Assembly (NCBI GenBank): GCA_013335235.1
Contig: JAAXVZ010000012.1
Location: 1 to 12,904, forward strand
DNA length: 12,904 bases
Direction: 5' to 3'
DNA from: Nanobdellota archaeon
Lineage (GTDB): Archaea; Nanobdellota; Nanobdellia; Woesearchaeales; GW2011-AR15
The notes beneath the pieces were generated by a model that was not told the origin of the DNA, searched no databases, and was given only the letters and a program-made list of their open reading frames with translations. The translations under genes were made by a program, and so were the position numbers. Below are positions 1 to 6,504 of the stretch, piece after piece (within the stretch, counting starts at the first letter, position 1; each line of letters opens with the position of its first letter).

Positions 1-51
1 CCCTTATCAAAGACAAAGAACTTCCTGGTCACAGAGGTAATTAGAAAATGA
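1..51 (+). CDS. rps17: Small ribosomal subunit protein uS17, C-terminal end (partial)
   Basis: Only the last 16 codons are present. They read PLSKTKNFLVTEVIRK and end in TGA at 49-51. The pattern 'R-P-L/I-S-K-T-K-x-F-x-V-x-E-V' is typical of the C-terminus of archaeal uS17, an early-assembling 16S rRNA binding protein of the small subunit. It sits immediately before uL14, as expected for the archaeal cluster. The stop overlaps the uL14 start as ATGA, so the two genes are probably translationally coupled. The 5' part lies outside the window. The identification rests on a short tail plus gene order, so it is good but not certain. Confidence 0.85.
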   Translation, partial: PLSKTKNFLVTEVIRK

Positions 52-449
52 AAGCAGTAAAAGCGACAGTTGTAAGGGGGCTCCCAATAGGCGCGACGAT
101 CCCTACATGCGACAATTCAGGCGCAAAGATGGTCATGATACTTTCAGTCTCCAATTATAAGGGAGTTAAGAGAAGAAAAGCCTCTGCAGGCGTTGGTGAC
201 CTAGTCAGGGTAGCTGTCAAGAAAGGAAAGCCGGATATGATGAAACAGATGGCATATGCTATCATCGTCAGGCAGAAAAAAGAATACAAGCGTGCTAATG
301 GCATGCGTGTCAAATTTGAAGACAATGCAGCAGTAGTCCTGAAGGATGACAAAGGTAATCCAAAAGGGACAATATTCAAAGGCCCTGTGGCAAAGGAAGC
401 TACAGAAAGGTGGCCTGCGGTTGCTAAAGTTGCAAGTATAATCTTATGA
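48..449 (+). CDS. rpl14: Large ribosomal subunit protein uL14
   Basis: This is uL14, a small beta-barrel protein of the 50S subunit that contacts 23S rRNA and helps form a bridge to 16S rRNA. The 133-residue length matches the archaeal family. Visible hallmarks are the 'PTCDNSGAK' segment near residue 19, the basic 'KGVKRRKASAGVGD' stretch (about 38-51), the 'YAIIVRQKKEYKRANG' strand and loop region, and the C-terminal 'GTIFKGPVAKEATERWP' followed by 'KVASII'. The ATG at 48 overlaps the preceding uS17 stop by four bases. GAGGTAAT at 34-41 resembles an archaeal Shine-Dalgarno sequence (GAGGTGAT). The gene looks intact. Confidence 0.97.
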   Translation: MKAVKATVVRGLPIGATIPTCDNSGAKMVMILSVSNYKGVKRRKASAGVGDLVRVAVKKGKPDMMKQMAYAIIVRQKKEYKRANGMRVKFEDNAAVVLKDDKGNPKGTIFKGPVAKEATERWPAVAKVASIIL

Positions 450-459
450 GTGTGGAAAA

Positions 460-834
460 ATGCTGAAATTTTCAAAATCATGGAAGTCGAGCGTAAAGCC
501 GAGAAAGCAGAGGAACTACATTGCCAGGGCACCAAAGCACACGAAGTCCAAGATGATGGTGTCTCATCTCTCAGATGACCTGTCTAAGAAGCACAAGAGA
601 AGGTCGCTCAGGGTTGTTGTCGGAGACAAGGTCACAGTGATGACAGGCCAGTTCAAGACAAAGACCGGAAAGGTAGAGAAGGTTGACCTATCCAAGGGCA
701 AGGTCTACATTGCGGGAGTCGAGCTTCAGAAGAAGGACGGCACCAAGGTCAAATACCCGATCACATCTTCTAATCTGATGATAACAGAGCTCAAGGAAGA
801 CAAGAAAAGATTAGAGAGTATTAAGAGGGAATAA
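460..834 (+). CDS. rpl24: Large ribosomal subunit protein uL24 (KOW domain)
   Basis: This is the archaeal/eukaryotic form of uL24, an assembly initiator of the large subunit that binds 23S rRNA near the exit tunnel. The 124 residues include a basic N-terminal region with 'KPRKQRNYIARAPKH' (about 13-27), typical of the archaeal L26e-like form. A KOW motif follows at about 52-80 ('VVVGDKVTVMTGQFKTKTGK'), then 'YPITSSNLMITEL' near the C-terminus. It follows uL14 after a 10-nt gap. ATG at 460 is preceded by AAA, as in most genes of this cluster, and no longer in-frame start is apparent. The gene looks intact. Confidence 0.96.
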   Translation: MLKFSKSWKSSVKPRKQRNYIARAPKHTKSKMMVSHLSDDLSKKHKRRSLRVVVGDKVTVMTGQFKTKTGKVEKVDLSKGKVYIAGVELQKKDGTKVKYPITSSNLMITELKEDKKRLESIKRE

Positions 835-835
835 G

Positions 836-1522
836 ATGGTAAAAAAACACTTGAAATCACTCACAGTCCCGGTCACATGGCCAATAAAAAGAAAGAATAA
901 CGTATTTGTAATCAGGCCAAACCCAGGCAAATCATTTGAACTTGGGATGCCTTTGGGGCTTGTTTTCAGAGATCTCCTGAAATACTGCAAAACATCTCGA
1001 GAGGTAAGCAACCTGTTAAGAGACAAGGAAGTCCTTGTTGATGGCAGAAGAAGGATAGACCAAAAGTACCTGGTGGGTCTGATGGACGTCCTTTCTATAC
1101 CTCTCTCCGGAGAGCATTACAGGATGCTCCTAAACCCATCCAATAGGCTGCACCTAGTGAAGATTGATGCAGCTGAAGCATCAGAGAAGCTTTGCAAGAT
1201 AGTAGGGAAGACTATGATCTCCGGCGGGAAAGTCCAGCTAAATCTATTTGACGGCAGAAATCTTTTGGTAAGCGAAGGAAACTACAAAGTAGGCGATACA
1301 CTGGTACTAAAACTACCTGGACAGGAGATATCAAGCATCCTTAATTTGGAGAAAGGGGCAACCGTGTTCCTCTTCGGCGGAAAGCATGTTGGAGAGCACG
1401 GGACAGTTCTTGAGATCAAAGATGGTCTTGCAAAAATCAAAGGAAAGGCAGGGGAATTTTCAACACCAACAGATTTTGTTGTTGCTATTGGAAAAGAAAA
1501 ACCACTGATAAAGATTGATTAA
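836..1522 (+). CDS. rps4e: Small ribosomal subunit protein eS4
   Basis: eS4 is found in archaea and eukaryotes but not bacteria, and is a strong domain marker here. The 228 residues show the RS4NT region at the N-terminus ('HLKSLTVPVTWPIKRK', about 5-20). An S4-like RNA-binding region follows (about 43-95, including 'EVLVDGRRRIDQKYLVGLMD'), then the central domain with 'GGKVQLNLFDGRN' (about 130-142). A C-terminal KOW motif lies near 178-205 ('FGGKHVGEHGTV'). It starts one base after the uL24 stop. It is one of only two ribosomal starts here not preceded by AAA; GAGGGAAT lies just upstream. Position between uL24 and uL5 is canonical. Confidence 0.97.
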   Translation: MVKKHLKSLTVPVTWPIKRKNNVFVIRPNPGKSFELGMPLGLVFRDLLKYCKTSREVSNLLRDKEVLVDGRRRIDQKYLVGLMDVLSIPLSGEHYRMLLNPSNRLHLVKIDAAEASEKLCKIVGKTMISGGKVQLNLFDGRNLLVSEGNYKVGDTLVLKLPGQEISSILNLEKGATVFLFGGKHVGEHGTVLEIKDGLAKIKGKAGEFSTPTDFVVAIGKEKPLIKID

Positions 1523-1523
1523 A

Positions 1524-2033
1524 ATGAACACGATGAAAAATATCAGGATAGAGAAGCTCACACTGAATGTCGGTGCTGGAACCAACCCAGATGTACTGAA
1601 AAAAGGGATGAAGCTGATCCAGAACTTGACAGGAAAAGAGCCAATCAAGACAATCAGTGACAAGAGGATACCCACATGGGGTGTCAGGCCAGGTCTTCCT
1701 ATAGGCTGTAAGATTACTCTGAGGGGCGATGAAGTCGCTCCTTTGATAAAGAGGCTTATCGCGGCCAAGGAAGGCAGGTTGTCAAAGACTTGCTTCGATT
1801 CCAGTGGGAACGTTGCGTTTGGTATCCATGAATATATAAATGTCCCTGAGCTGAATTATGATGCAAGCATTGGTATCATGGGGTTCCAGGCATGCATAAC
1901 CTTGATGAGACCAGGCTATAGGGTCAAGACAAGAAGGAAGCTTCAGAGAAAGCTTGGCAAAAGCCATAGGATATCGCAGGAAGACAGCATAGCTTTTTTC
2001 AAAGAGAATTTTAAAGTCATTGTGGAGGACTAA
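1524..2033 (+). CDS. rpl5: Large ribosomal subunit protein uL5
   Basis: uL5 is a central protuberance protein that binds 5S rRNA. Hallmarks are the N-terminal 'IEKLTLNVGAG' (about 9-19), 'RIPTWGVRPGLPIGCKITLRG' in the middle, and the conserved 'FGIHEYINVPEL' followed by 'MRPGYRVKTRR' toward the C-terminus. I use ATG at 1524 (169 residues). An in-frame TTG at 1515 would add three residues but lies inside the eS4 coding end. The ATG sits one base after the eS4 stop in the same stop-A-ATG arrangement used by several neighbours. TGATT at 1516-1520 is a possible weak ribosome binding site. The gene is complete. Confidence 0.97.
   Translation: MNTMKNIRIEKLTLNVGAGTNPDVLKKGMKLIQNLTGKEPIKTISDKRIPTWGVRPGLPIGCKITLRGDEVAPLIKRLIAAKEGRLSKTCFDSSGNVAFGIHEYINVPELNYDASIGIMGFQACITLMRPGYRVKTRRKLQRKLGKSHRISQEDSIAFFKENFKVIVED
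2024..2028 (+). promoter_or_regulatory. Shine-Dalgarno GGAGG for uS14
   Basis: GGAGG lies inside the last codons of uL5, six bases before ATG at 2035. It is the most canonical ribosome binding site in the window. It supports choosing the 78-residue form of uS14 over an internal ATG at 2092, which has no such motif upstream. Confidence 0.75.
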
Positions 2034-2034
2034 A

Positions 2035-2271
2035 ATGACAACCTCAGATCCAAATAAGATGCTCAAGCAGTTATCAAAAAAACCACAGAAGATGACGCGC
2101 TTCAAGAAGTACAATCAGGGAAAGCAGAGGAGCTGTGGAAGGAAGACAGCAAGTTGCACCAGGTGCGGCAGGACAGGCGTAGGCGGATTTGTCGGCCAGT
2201 ATGGACTGAACTACTGCAGGTGCTGCTTCAGGGAAATTGCCACAAAGCTTGGCTTTAAAAAATACAACTGA
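2035..2271 (+). CDS. rps14: Small ribosomal subunit protein uS14, zinc-binding type, N-terminally extended
   Basis: This is uS14 of the zinc-binding (C+) type, a protein of the small-subunit head. Two CxxC pairs are visible, C41-x2-C44 and C61-x2-C64, within the family pattern 'GQYGLNYCRCCFREIA' and a 'GFKKY' end. The length is 78 residues, whereas archaeal uS14 proteins are usually about 50-60. The extra 20 or so residues are N-terminal and basic ('KQLSKKPQK'). The start at 2035 is favoured by the GGAGG at 2024-2028 and by AAA just before it. A TTG at 2020 would extend it but overlaps uL5. An internal start at M20 would give a family-typical size but lacks a ribosome binding site. Confidence 0.95.
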   Translation: MTTSDPNKMLKQLSKKPQKMTRFKKYNQGKQRSCGRKTASCTRCGRTGVGGFVGQYGLNYCRCCFREIATKLGFKKYN

Positions 2272-2276
2272 TCAAA
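2269..2276 (+). promoter_or_regulatory. TGATC-AAA initiation element at the uS14/uS8 junction
   Basis: The uS14 stop TGA (2269-2271) is part of TGATC, followed by AAA and the uS8 ATG. TGATC matches the 3' half of the archaeal Shine-Dalgarno consensus GGAGGTGATC, complementary to the expected 16S rRNA 3' end. The same eight bases recur before eL19. Pairing with this organism's own 16S is inferred. Confidence 0.45.
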
Positions 2277-2669
2277 ATGAGCCTAAACGACCCACTCGCA
2301 AACGTGCTATCGCACATAAGTATGGAAGATAAGAAAGGAAAAGGGAAGATTACAGTTAAGCCCGTATCGAAGATGCTGAAGGCAGTCCTTGGTATACTTA
2401 AAGATAACAAGTATCTCGGAGAGCTGAAGCCGGTTGAGGAATCAAGAGGCGGTGCAATAGAATTGAACCTCCTTGGTGTCATCAACAGCGCAGGCGTAAT
2501 CAAGCCAAGGTATAGTGTCACATTAGATACATACAAGAAGTTTGAGCAGAGATATCTTCCTGCATCAGGATTCGGCCTGCTGATAGTCTCAACCAACAAG
2601 GGACTCATGACACAGGAAGAGGCCATAAAAAATAAGCTTGGCGGAAGGCTCATTGCCTACGTTTATTGA
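2277..2669 (+). CDS. rps8: Small ribosomal subunit protein uS8
   Basis: uS8 binds the central domain of 16S rRNA and is essential for platform assembly. The 130-residue length is the archaeal norm. Family signatures run the whole length: 'DPLANVLSHI' at the N-terminus, 'KPVSKMLKAVLGILKDNKYLGE' for the first domain, 'GVIKPRYSV' in the middle, and the C-terminal 'YLPASGFGLLIVSTNKGLMT' then 'GGRLIAYVY'. It starts five bases after the uS14 stop with the TGATC-AAA-ATG arrangement. The gene is complete and unremarkable. Confidence 0.97.
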   Translation: MSLNDPLANVLSHISMEDKKGKGKITVKPVSKMLKAVLGILKDNKYLGELKPVEESRGGAIELNLLGVINSAGVIKPRYSVTLDTYKKFEQRYLPASGFGLLIVSTNKGLMTQEEAIKNKLGGRLIAYVY

Positions 2670-2677
2670 GGATCAAA
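2670..2677 (+). promoter_or_regulatory. GGATC-AAA initiation element before uL6
   Basis: After the uS8 stop (TGA 2667-2669), the bases GGATCAAA lead directly to ATG 2678. With the stop this reads GAGGATC, close to GAGGTGATC with two bases missing. It supports ATG 2678 over the in-frame TTG at 2666. Confidence 0.45.
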
Positions 2678-3223
2678 ATGGTAAAGAAAGACATCCAAGA
2701 AACAGTAAAGCTGCCAGCTGGCGTGAAAGTCTCAGTAGAAGGGACAAAAATACACATCCAGGGGCCAAAAGGCAAGGTCACCAAGAACTTTGACAACCCA
2801 AATGTAGAAGTCAAGACAGAAGGAGGAGACGTCATATTATCTGCGACAGCACCGGCAAAGAAGGTCAAGGCAGTCCTGAACTCATATAAGGCACACCTGA
2901 AGAACGCTTTTATTGGTGTTGTTTCAAGCTACGCGTATAAACTCAAGATCTGCTCAGGCCACTTTCCCATGACCGTCGCTGTCTCAGGGCAGAACCTTGT
3001 CATAAAGAATTTCCTTGGAGAGAAAGTGCCAAGGCAGGTTGCACTGAAATCAGGCGTGAGTGTGAAAGTCGATGGCGCTTTTGTCCTGGTAGATGGTCCA
3101 GACAAGGACCTGGCAGGACAGGTTGCTGCGGATATCGAGCAGAGCACAAGGAGACCTGGGTTTGACAGAAGGATATTCCAAGATGGGATATACATCATTG
3201 AAAAAGCAGGAAAAGAGATCTAA
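2678..3223 (+). CDS. rpl6: Large ribosomal subunit protein uL6
   Basis: uL6 lies near the GTPase-associated centre, contacting the sarcin-ricin loop region. The 181-residue protein has two repeated L6 alpha/beta domains. The first starts with 'VKLPAGVKVSVEGTKIHIQG' (about 10-29), and the second contains 'NFLGEKVPRQV', characteristic of archaeal/eukaryotic forms. The C-terminus 'RRPGFDRRIFQDGIYI' is also typical of this branch. I use ATG 2678. A TTG four codons earlier overlaps the uS8 end and is less likely. Spacing is 8 nt after uS8 and 1 nt before eL32. The gene is intact. Confidence 0.97.
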   Translation: MVKKDIQETVKLPAGVKVSVEGTKIHIQGPKGKVTKNFDNPNVEVKTEGGDVILSATAPAKKVKAVLNSYKAHLKNAFIGVVSSYAYKLKICSGHFPMTVAVSGQNLVIKNFLGEKVPRQVALKSGVSVKVDGAFVLVDGPDKDLAGQVAADIEQSTRRPGFDRRIFQDGIYIIEKAGKEI

Positions 3224-3224
3224 A
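3215..3224 (+). promoter_or_regulatory. GAGATC-TAAA initiation element before eL32
   Basis: GAGATC (3215-3220) overlaps the last uL6 codons. It is followed by TAAA, in which TAA is the uL6 stop, and by ATG 3225. This belongs to the recurring GATC-(T)AAA-ATG layout and marks ATG 3225 as the eL32 start. Confidence 0.4.
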
Positions 3225-3791
3225 ATGGACAAGCTACTCAAGGTAAAGGCAGAAAAGAAGGCCAAGAACCCAACATTCAAGAGGCAGGATTCCTATAAGA
3301 AGAAAAGGCTACCTGAATCTTGGAGAAGGCCAAGAGGTTGGGACTCAAAGCTCAGGAAGAGGATGCAGAGGCAGATCATAGTTGAGCCAGGTTATGGCAC
3401 TCCAGCAGCTCTCAGGGGCATGGATAAACAGGGAAGGATGATCTGTGTTGTCTCTACAATGAAAGACATAGATGCTATGGCACCTAAGACACACAGCGCA
3501 ATCATCTCTGGAAGAGTCGGTTTCAAGAAAGCATCGCTTTTGATACAGGAGCTTCTGAAGAAAAAGATCCAGATACTTAATTTTAAATCTCCAGAGGAGT
3601 ATTTGAAATCAAGGCAGAAAAAGCAGGAAGAGGCAAAGCAAGAAAGAGATGAGCTTGCCAAGAAGAAGGAAGCCAAAAAACCTGCAAAGCAGAAAGAAGA
3701 GAAAGTATCTATAGACGACAAGCTGACAGATGAGGAGAAGAAGAAGCTCGAGAAGAAAGAGATTGACAAGCTCCTCACCAGGAAGGACTGA
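3225..3791 (+). CDS. rpl32e: Large ribosomal subunit protein eL32 with long charged C-terminal extension
   Basis: eL32 is an archaeal/eukaryotic large-subunit protein. The core is clear over residues 1-120: 'NPTFKRQDSYKKKRLPESWR' then 'RPRGWDSKLR' (about 15-45), 'GYGTPAALRGM' (about 57-67), and 'SGRVGFKKASLLIQ' near 95-108, ending 'IQILNF'. After that, where ordinary archaeal eL32 would stop, another 68 residues follow (121-188). They are dominated by K, E, D, R, Q and A and look helical or coiled-coil. The frame is open 44 codons upstream of ATG 3225, but that part lies in uL6 and does not resemble eL32. It follows uL6 by one base. Confidence 0.95.
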   Translation: MDKLLKVKAEKKAKNPTFKRQDSYKKKRLPESWRRPRGWDSKLRKRMQRQIIVEPGYGTPAALRGMDKQGRMICVVSTMKDIDAMAPKTHSAIISGRVGFKKASLLIQELLKKKIQILNFKSPEEYLKSRQKKQEEAKQERDELAKKKEAKKPAKQKEEKVSIDDKLTDEEKKKLEKKEIDKLLTRKD

Positions 3792-3796
3792 TCAAA
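3789..3796 (+). promoter_or_regulatory. TGATC-AAA initiation element at the eL32/eL19 junction
   Basis: The eL32 stop TGA (3789-3791) starts the sequence TGATCAAA, which leads into ATG 3797. It is identical to the element before uS8. The stop codon appears to double as part of the ribosome binding site, which would favour re-initiation by ribosomes that have just terminated. Confidence 0.45.
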
Positions 3797-4243
3797 ATGA
3801 CGACAAAAATCCAAAAGAGGCTGGCAGGGAGCATCTCAAAAAGATCCCCTAAGAAGGTTAAGCTTGACCCAGCAAGGATAGACGATATAAAAGAAGCCAT
3901 TACAAGGGCAGATATCAAGGCCCTGATTCATGACGGTGCAATCACTCTGGAGACAGATAAGGGCATCTCAAGGTCCAGGGCAAAGAAAACAGCCAGCCAG
4001 AAGGCAAAAGGCAGGCAGAGGGGCCAGGGTTCCAGAAAGGGAAAGGCCACAGCAAGAAATGAAGGCAAAAAGGCCTGGATGAACAAGATAAGGCTTCAGA
4101 GATCTTTCTTGAAAGAGCTCAGGGCAAACAACAAGATCAGCAATGAAATATTTCATGATCTGTATGGGAAATCAAAAGGCGGCTTTTTCAGGAGCTTGAG
4201 ACACATCAAGCTATATCTGACCGAGCACAAGCTTGTGAAGTGA
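3797..4243 (+). CDS. rpl19e: Large ribosomal subunit protein eL19
   Basis: eL19 is a largely helical large-subunit protein of archaea and eukaryotes that contributes to an intersubunit bridge. The 148-residue length fits the archaeal family. Hallmarks are the N-terminal 'KIQKRLAGSI', then 'ARIDDIKEAITRADIKALI', and the basic 'GRQRGQGSRKGKATAR' segment (about 72-87). The C-terminal part has 'WMNKIRLQRSFLKEL' and 'IFHDLYGKSKGGFFRSLRHI'. It starts five bases after eL32 and is followed four bases later by uL18, the normal archaeal order. The gene is intact. Confidence 0.97.
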   Translation: MTTKIQKRLAGSISKRSPKKVKLDPARIDDIKEAITRADIKALIHDGAITLETDKGISRSRAKKTASQKAKGRQRGQGSRKGKATARNEGKKAWMNKIRLQRSFLKELRANNKISNEIFHDLYGKSKGGFFRSLRHIKLYLTEHKLVK

Positions 4244-4247
4244 GACA

Positions 4248-4808
4248 ATGGTACAAAATAAACTATTCACTGCAAATTATAGGCGCAAGAGAGAGGGAAG
4301 GACAAACTATAGGAACAGGCTTTCTCTCTTGAAATCAAAACAGCTAAGGCTAGTTGTCAGAAGATCTAACAAGAACATGCTTGTACAGCTAGTGAAGTAT
4401 GGTGTAGATGGTGACCAAGTCATGGCCACTTTCACGACAAACCACCTGAAGGCATTCGGTTGGGACACTAACACAGGCAACATACCTTCGGCATACCTTA
4501 CAGGGCTTCTCCTTGGAACAAAGATGAAAGGAGAAAAAGCAATCCTTGATCTTGGACTTCAGAGGCCAATGAAAGGCGGAAGGATATTTGCTGCCTTAAA
4601 GGGCGCCATAGATGGCGGACTTGAGGTCACTTTCTCAGAAGAGATAGTGCCCTCACCAGAAAGGCTATCAGGCAAACATATAGCAGATTATGCTAAGTCC
4701 TTGAAGGATGTCACCTCCAGGTTCTCAGCATATGCAAAGAGCCAGAAGGACCCAACCAAGTTCACAGAGCATTTTGAGTCCACAAAGAAAAAGATAATAG
4801 GGCAGTAA
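4248..4808 (+). CDS. rpl18: Large ribosomal subunit protein uL18
   Basis: uL18 binds 5S rRNA together with uL5 and belongs to the central protuberance. The 186 residues match the longer archaeal/eukaryotic form. The signature 'YRRKREGRTNYRNRL' is near the N-terminus (about 11-25). It is followed by 'RLVVRRSNKNMLVQLVKYGVDGD' split over the first beta region, then 'NIPSAYLTGLLLG' and 'ILDLGLQRPMKGGRIFAALKG' in the middle. 'PERLSGKHIADY' comes after about residue 136. The start ATG 4248 is preceded by ACA rather than AAA and by GTGA within the end of eL19. The gene is complete. Confidence 0.97.
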   Translation: MVQNKLFTANYRRKREGRTNYRNRLSLLKSKQLRLVVRRSNKNMLVQLVKYGVDGDQVMATFTTNHLKAFGWDTNTGNIPSAYLTGLLLGTKMKGEKAILDLGLQRPMKGGRIFAALKGAIDGGLEVTFSEEIVPSPERLSGKHIADYAKSLKDVTSRFSAYAKSQKDPTKFTEHFESTKKKIIGQ

Positions 4809-4810
4809 AA

Positions 4811-5608
4811 ATGAAAGAAGAACCTAATAATGTAGAACTTATGACTGTTGCTGAAATAGAGGAAATCGCTAAAGTCCAGCCAAAAACAGATCTTTGGGTC
4901 CCAAAGACCGAGATCGGGCGGAAAGTAGCGTCTGGAGAGATAAACGATATCAACCAGATACTTGACAATGGCTTTGTTATATTAGAGAAAGGCATAGTTG
5001 AAGCGCTTCTTCCAAATATAGAGTCAGACCTTCTTTTGATAGGCAGGGCCAAAGGAAAGTTCGGTGGCGGAAAGAAGAGGATATTCAGACAGACGCAAAA
5101 AAAGACCAAGGAAGGGAACAAGCCAAGGTTCGCAACACTTGCAGTTGTAGGAAACAAGCAGGGAATAATCGGCCTAGGTTATGGTAAATCCAAGGAGACC
5201 GTTCCAGCAAGGGAAAAAGCAGTCAGGAACGCTAAGTTCAATATCTTCAAGATAAGGAGAGGCTGCGGAAGCTGGGAATGCGGTTGCGGAGAAGCCCATT
5301 CACTACCCTTTGTCATTGAAGGTAAATCTGGATCATCGATAATAAGGCTCATTCCTGCACCAAAAGGAACAGGACTGAGGGTAGACAAGGAAGTCGCTAA
5401 GATACTTGCACTCGCCGGAATCAAGGATGTCTGGTCAAAAACCTTTGGACAATCAAAGACAAAGATGAATCTATTGAAAGCCACAGAGGATGCATTAAGG
5501 AAACTCATGAAAACTAAGCTCCAGGATGTGCACTACCAGAGGCTTTCAGTAGTCGAAGGCGCGACAGGCAGCGAAAAAGCAGAGGTCGTAGAAAATGGAC
5601 AGAACTAA
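4811..5608 (+). CDS. rps5: Small ribosomal subunit protein uS5
   Basis: uS5 acts in decoding accuracy and near the mRNA entry channel. The 265-residue protein has an N-terminal lead containing 'LWVPKTEIGRKVASGEI', typical of archaeal/eukaryotic uS5. The double-stranded-RNA-binding-like domain follows, with 'RFATLAVVGNKQGIIGLGYG' and 'KETVPAREKAVRNAK'. The archaeal-specific cysteine-rich 'RGCGSWECGCGEAHSLPF' comes next. The C-terminal domain has 'APKGTGLRVDKEVAKILALA' and 'GIKDVWSKTFGQSKT'. At 265 residues it appears somewhat longer than many archaeal homologues. The extra lies at both ends: an acidic N-terminal lead and a tail ending 'EVVENGQN'. Its last 14 bases overlap uL30. Confidence 0.97.
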   Translation: MKEEPNNVELMTVAEIEEIAKVQPKTDLWVPKTEIGRKVASGEINDINQILDNGFVILEKGIVEALLPNIESDLLLIGRAKGKFGGGKKRIFRQTQKKTKEGNKPRFATLAVVGNKQGIIGLGYGKSKETVPAREKAVRNAKFNIFKIRRGCGSWECGCGEAHSLPFVIEGKSGSSIIRLIPAPKGTGLRVDKEVAKILALAGIKDVWSKTFGQSKTKMNLLKATEDALRKLMKTKLQDVHYQRLSVVEGATGSEKAEVVENGQN

Positions 5609-6026
5609 GATCGCAGTCATAAGAGTAAGAGGAAATGTAAACCTCAGGTCTGAAGTGAAAAGCACCTTTGAGGCGCTTAACCTTCACACCAAGAACTGGT
5701 GCGTTGTCCTTGAGAATACGCCGTCTGTTTTGGGGATGCTAGCGACAGTCAAGGATTTTTGCACATGGGGTGACATCACCGAGGACATGCTAAAAGAGCT
5801 TGTCGCAAAAAGAGGAGAGCCATTTGATGAGAGGACAGAAGACTCTAAGTCAAAGATTCAGTACAAGTACTTTGAGTATGATGGAAAGAAGTACAACAGA
5901 GTATTTAGACTAAACTCTCCTGTTCACAGCTATGGAAGGATGGGTGTGAAGTTCGGGTTTGCTGATGGCGGTGCTCTAGGCAACAGGAAAGAGAAGATTA
6001 ATGACCTACTAAAAAGGATGATCTAA
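5595..6026 (+). CDS. rpl30: Large ribosomal subunit protein uL30
   Basis: This is uL30 of the longer archaeal/eukaryotic (L7-like) type at 143 residues; bacterial uL30 is about 60. The N-terminal fold is marked by 'IAVIRVRGNVNLRSEVKSTF' (about 6-25) and 'NTPSVLGMLATVKDFCTWGD' (about 41-60). The archaeal C-terminal part contains 'VFRLNSPVHSYG', 'FADGGALGNRKEKINDLLKR' and ends M-I. The ATG at 5595 lies inside the uS5 end, giving a 14-nt overlap in a different frame. GAGGTCGT just upstream may be the ribosome binding site. The next gene begins one base after its stop. Confidence 0.96.
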   Translation: MDRTKIAVIRVRGNVNLRSEVKSTFEALNLHTKNWCVVLENTPSVLGMLATVKDFCTWGDITEDMLKELVAKRGEPFDERTEDSKSKIQYKYFEYDGKKYNRVFRLNSPVHSYGRMGVKFGFADGGALGNRKEKINDLLKRMI

Positions 6027-6027
6027 A
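6019..6027 (+). promoter_or_regulatory. TGATC-TAAA initiation element before uL15
   Basis: TGATC (6019-6023) in the final uL30 codons is followed by TAAA and the uL15 ATG at 6028. With the preceding GGA it reads GGATGATC, one of the closest matches in this window to the 3' half of the archaeal consensus GGAGGTGATC. Confidence 0.45.
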
Positions 6028-6504
6028 ATGCAAGTCAAACGAAGTAAAAGAACACGCGCGAGAGCTGCGAACAAGACTGCCGGCCATGGTTCAAAGAAGA
6101 AGAATCGTGGATCAGGAGCAAGAGGAGGAGCAGGCTTTTCTTCCAGCGGAAAGAGGGGCTCAGCCAAGATGATGAGAGTCAACAAGCTCAAGTTCGGCGG
6201 AGCCAAGACACACCTTGGAAGGAACGGTTTCACTTCACTTAAGATAAAAGGGGATGTGATAACCCTTGAGATGCTTCAATCAGGTCTGAGGACACTTGTT
6301 GCAGACGGCAAAGCCTCGATGGTCAAGGAAGTGTATACAGTAGACTTGACATCACTTGGTTTCGCGAAACTGCTCTCGAAAGGAAGCGTTGTGGCAAAGA
6401 TGACAATAACAGTCCCGTATGCTACAGATGCTGCAATTTCCAAAGTAGAAGCTGCAGGTGGAAAAATCATCCTCCCTACGGAGAAATCCGAAGAGCATAA
6501 ATAG
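6028..6504 (+). CDS. rpl15: Large ribosomal subunit protein uL15
   Basis: uL15 is a late-assembling large-subunit protein with a long basic N-terminal extension that penetrates 23S rRNA. The 158 residues show the glycine/arginine-rich start ('KRSKRTRARAANKTAGHGSK' at about 4-23, then 'GSGARGGAG'). The globular domain includes 'VNKLKFGGAKTHLGRNGF' and 'VDLTSLGFAKLLSKGSV', and the C-terminal 'ISKVEAAGGKIIL' is a clear family feature. It is the last ribosomal protein gene of the run. The stop TAG at 6502-6504 is embedded in a possible TATA box for secY. Confidence 0.96.
   Translation: MQVKRSKRTRARAANKTAGHGSKKKNRGSGARGGAGFSSSGKRGSAKMMRVNKLKFGGAKTHLGRNGFTSLKIKGDVITLEMLQSGLRTLVADGKASMVKEVYTVDLTSLGFAKLLSKGSVVAKMTITVPYATDAAISKVEAAGGKIILPTEKSEEHK

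Noticed and set aside
155..535. 126-codon minus-strand open frame
   Set aside because: It is opposite uL14 and the uL24 start with no recognised protein features. All other minus-strand frames are likewise shadows of real genes.
1515..1523. TTG start extending uL5 by three residues
   Set aside because: It lies inside the eS4 coding end. ATG 1524 follows the stop-A-ATG layout of the neighbours.
2020..2034. TTG start extending uS14 by five residues
   Set aside because: It lies in the uL5 end and places GGAGG downstream of the start. ATG 2035 has GGAGG at a correct distance.
2666..2677. TTG start extending uL6 by four residues
   Set aside because: It overlaps the uS8 stop. GGATC-AAA directly precedes ATG 2678.
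3093..3224. 44-codon upstream extension of eL32
   Set aside because: It lies wholly within the conserved C-terminal domain of uL6, and its translation shows no eL32 features.
3392..3814. 140-codon minus-strand open frame rich in S and F
   Set aside because: It is the antisense of the lysine-rich eL32 tail: AAG/GAA codons read as CTT/TTC on the other strand.
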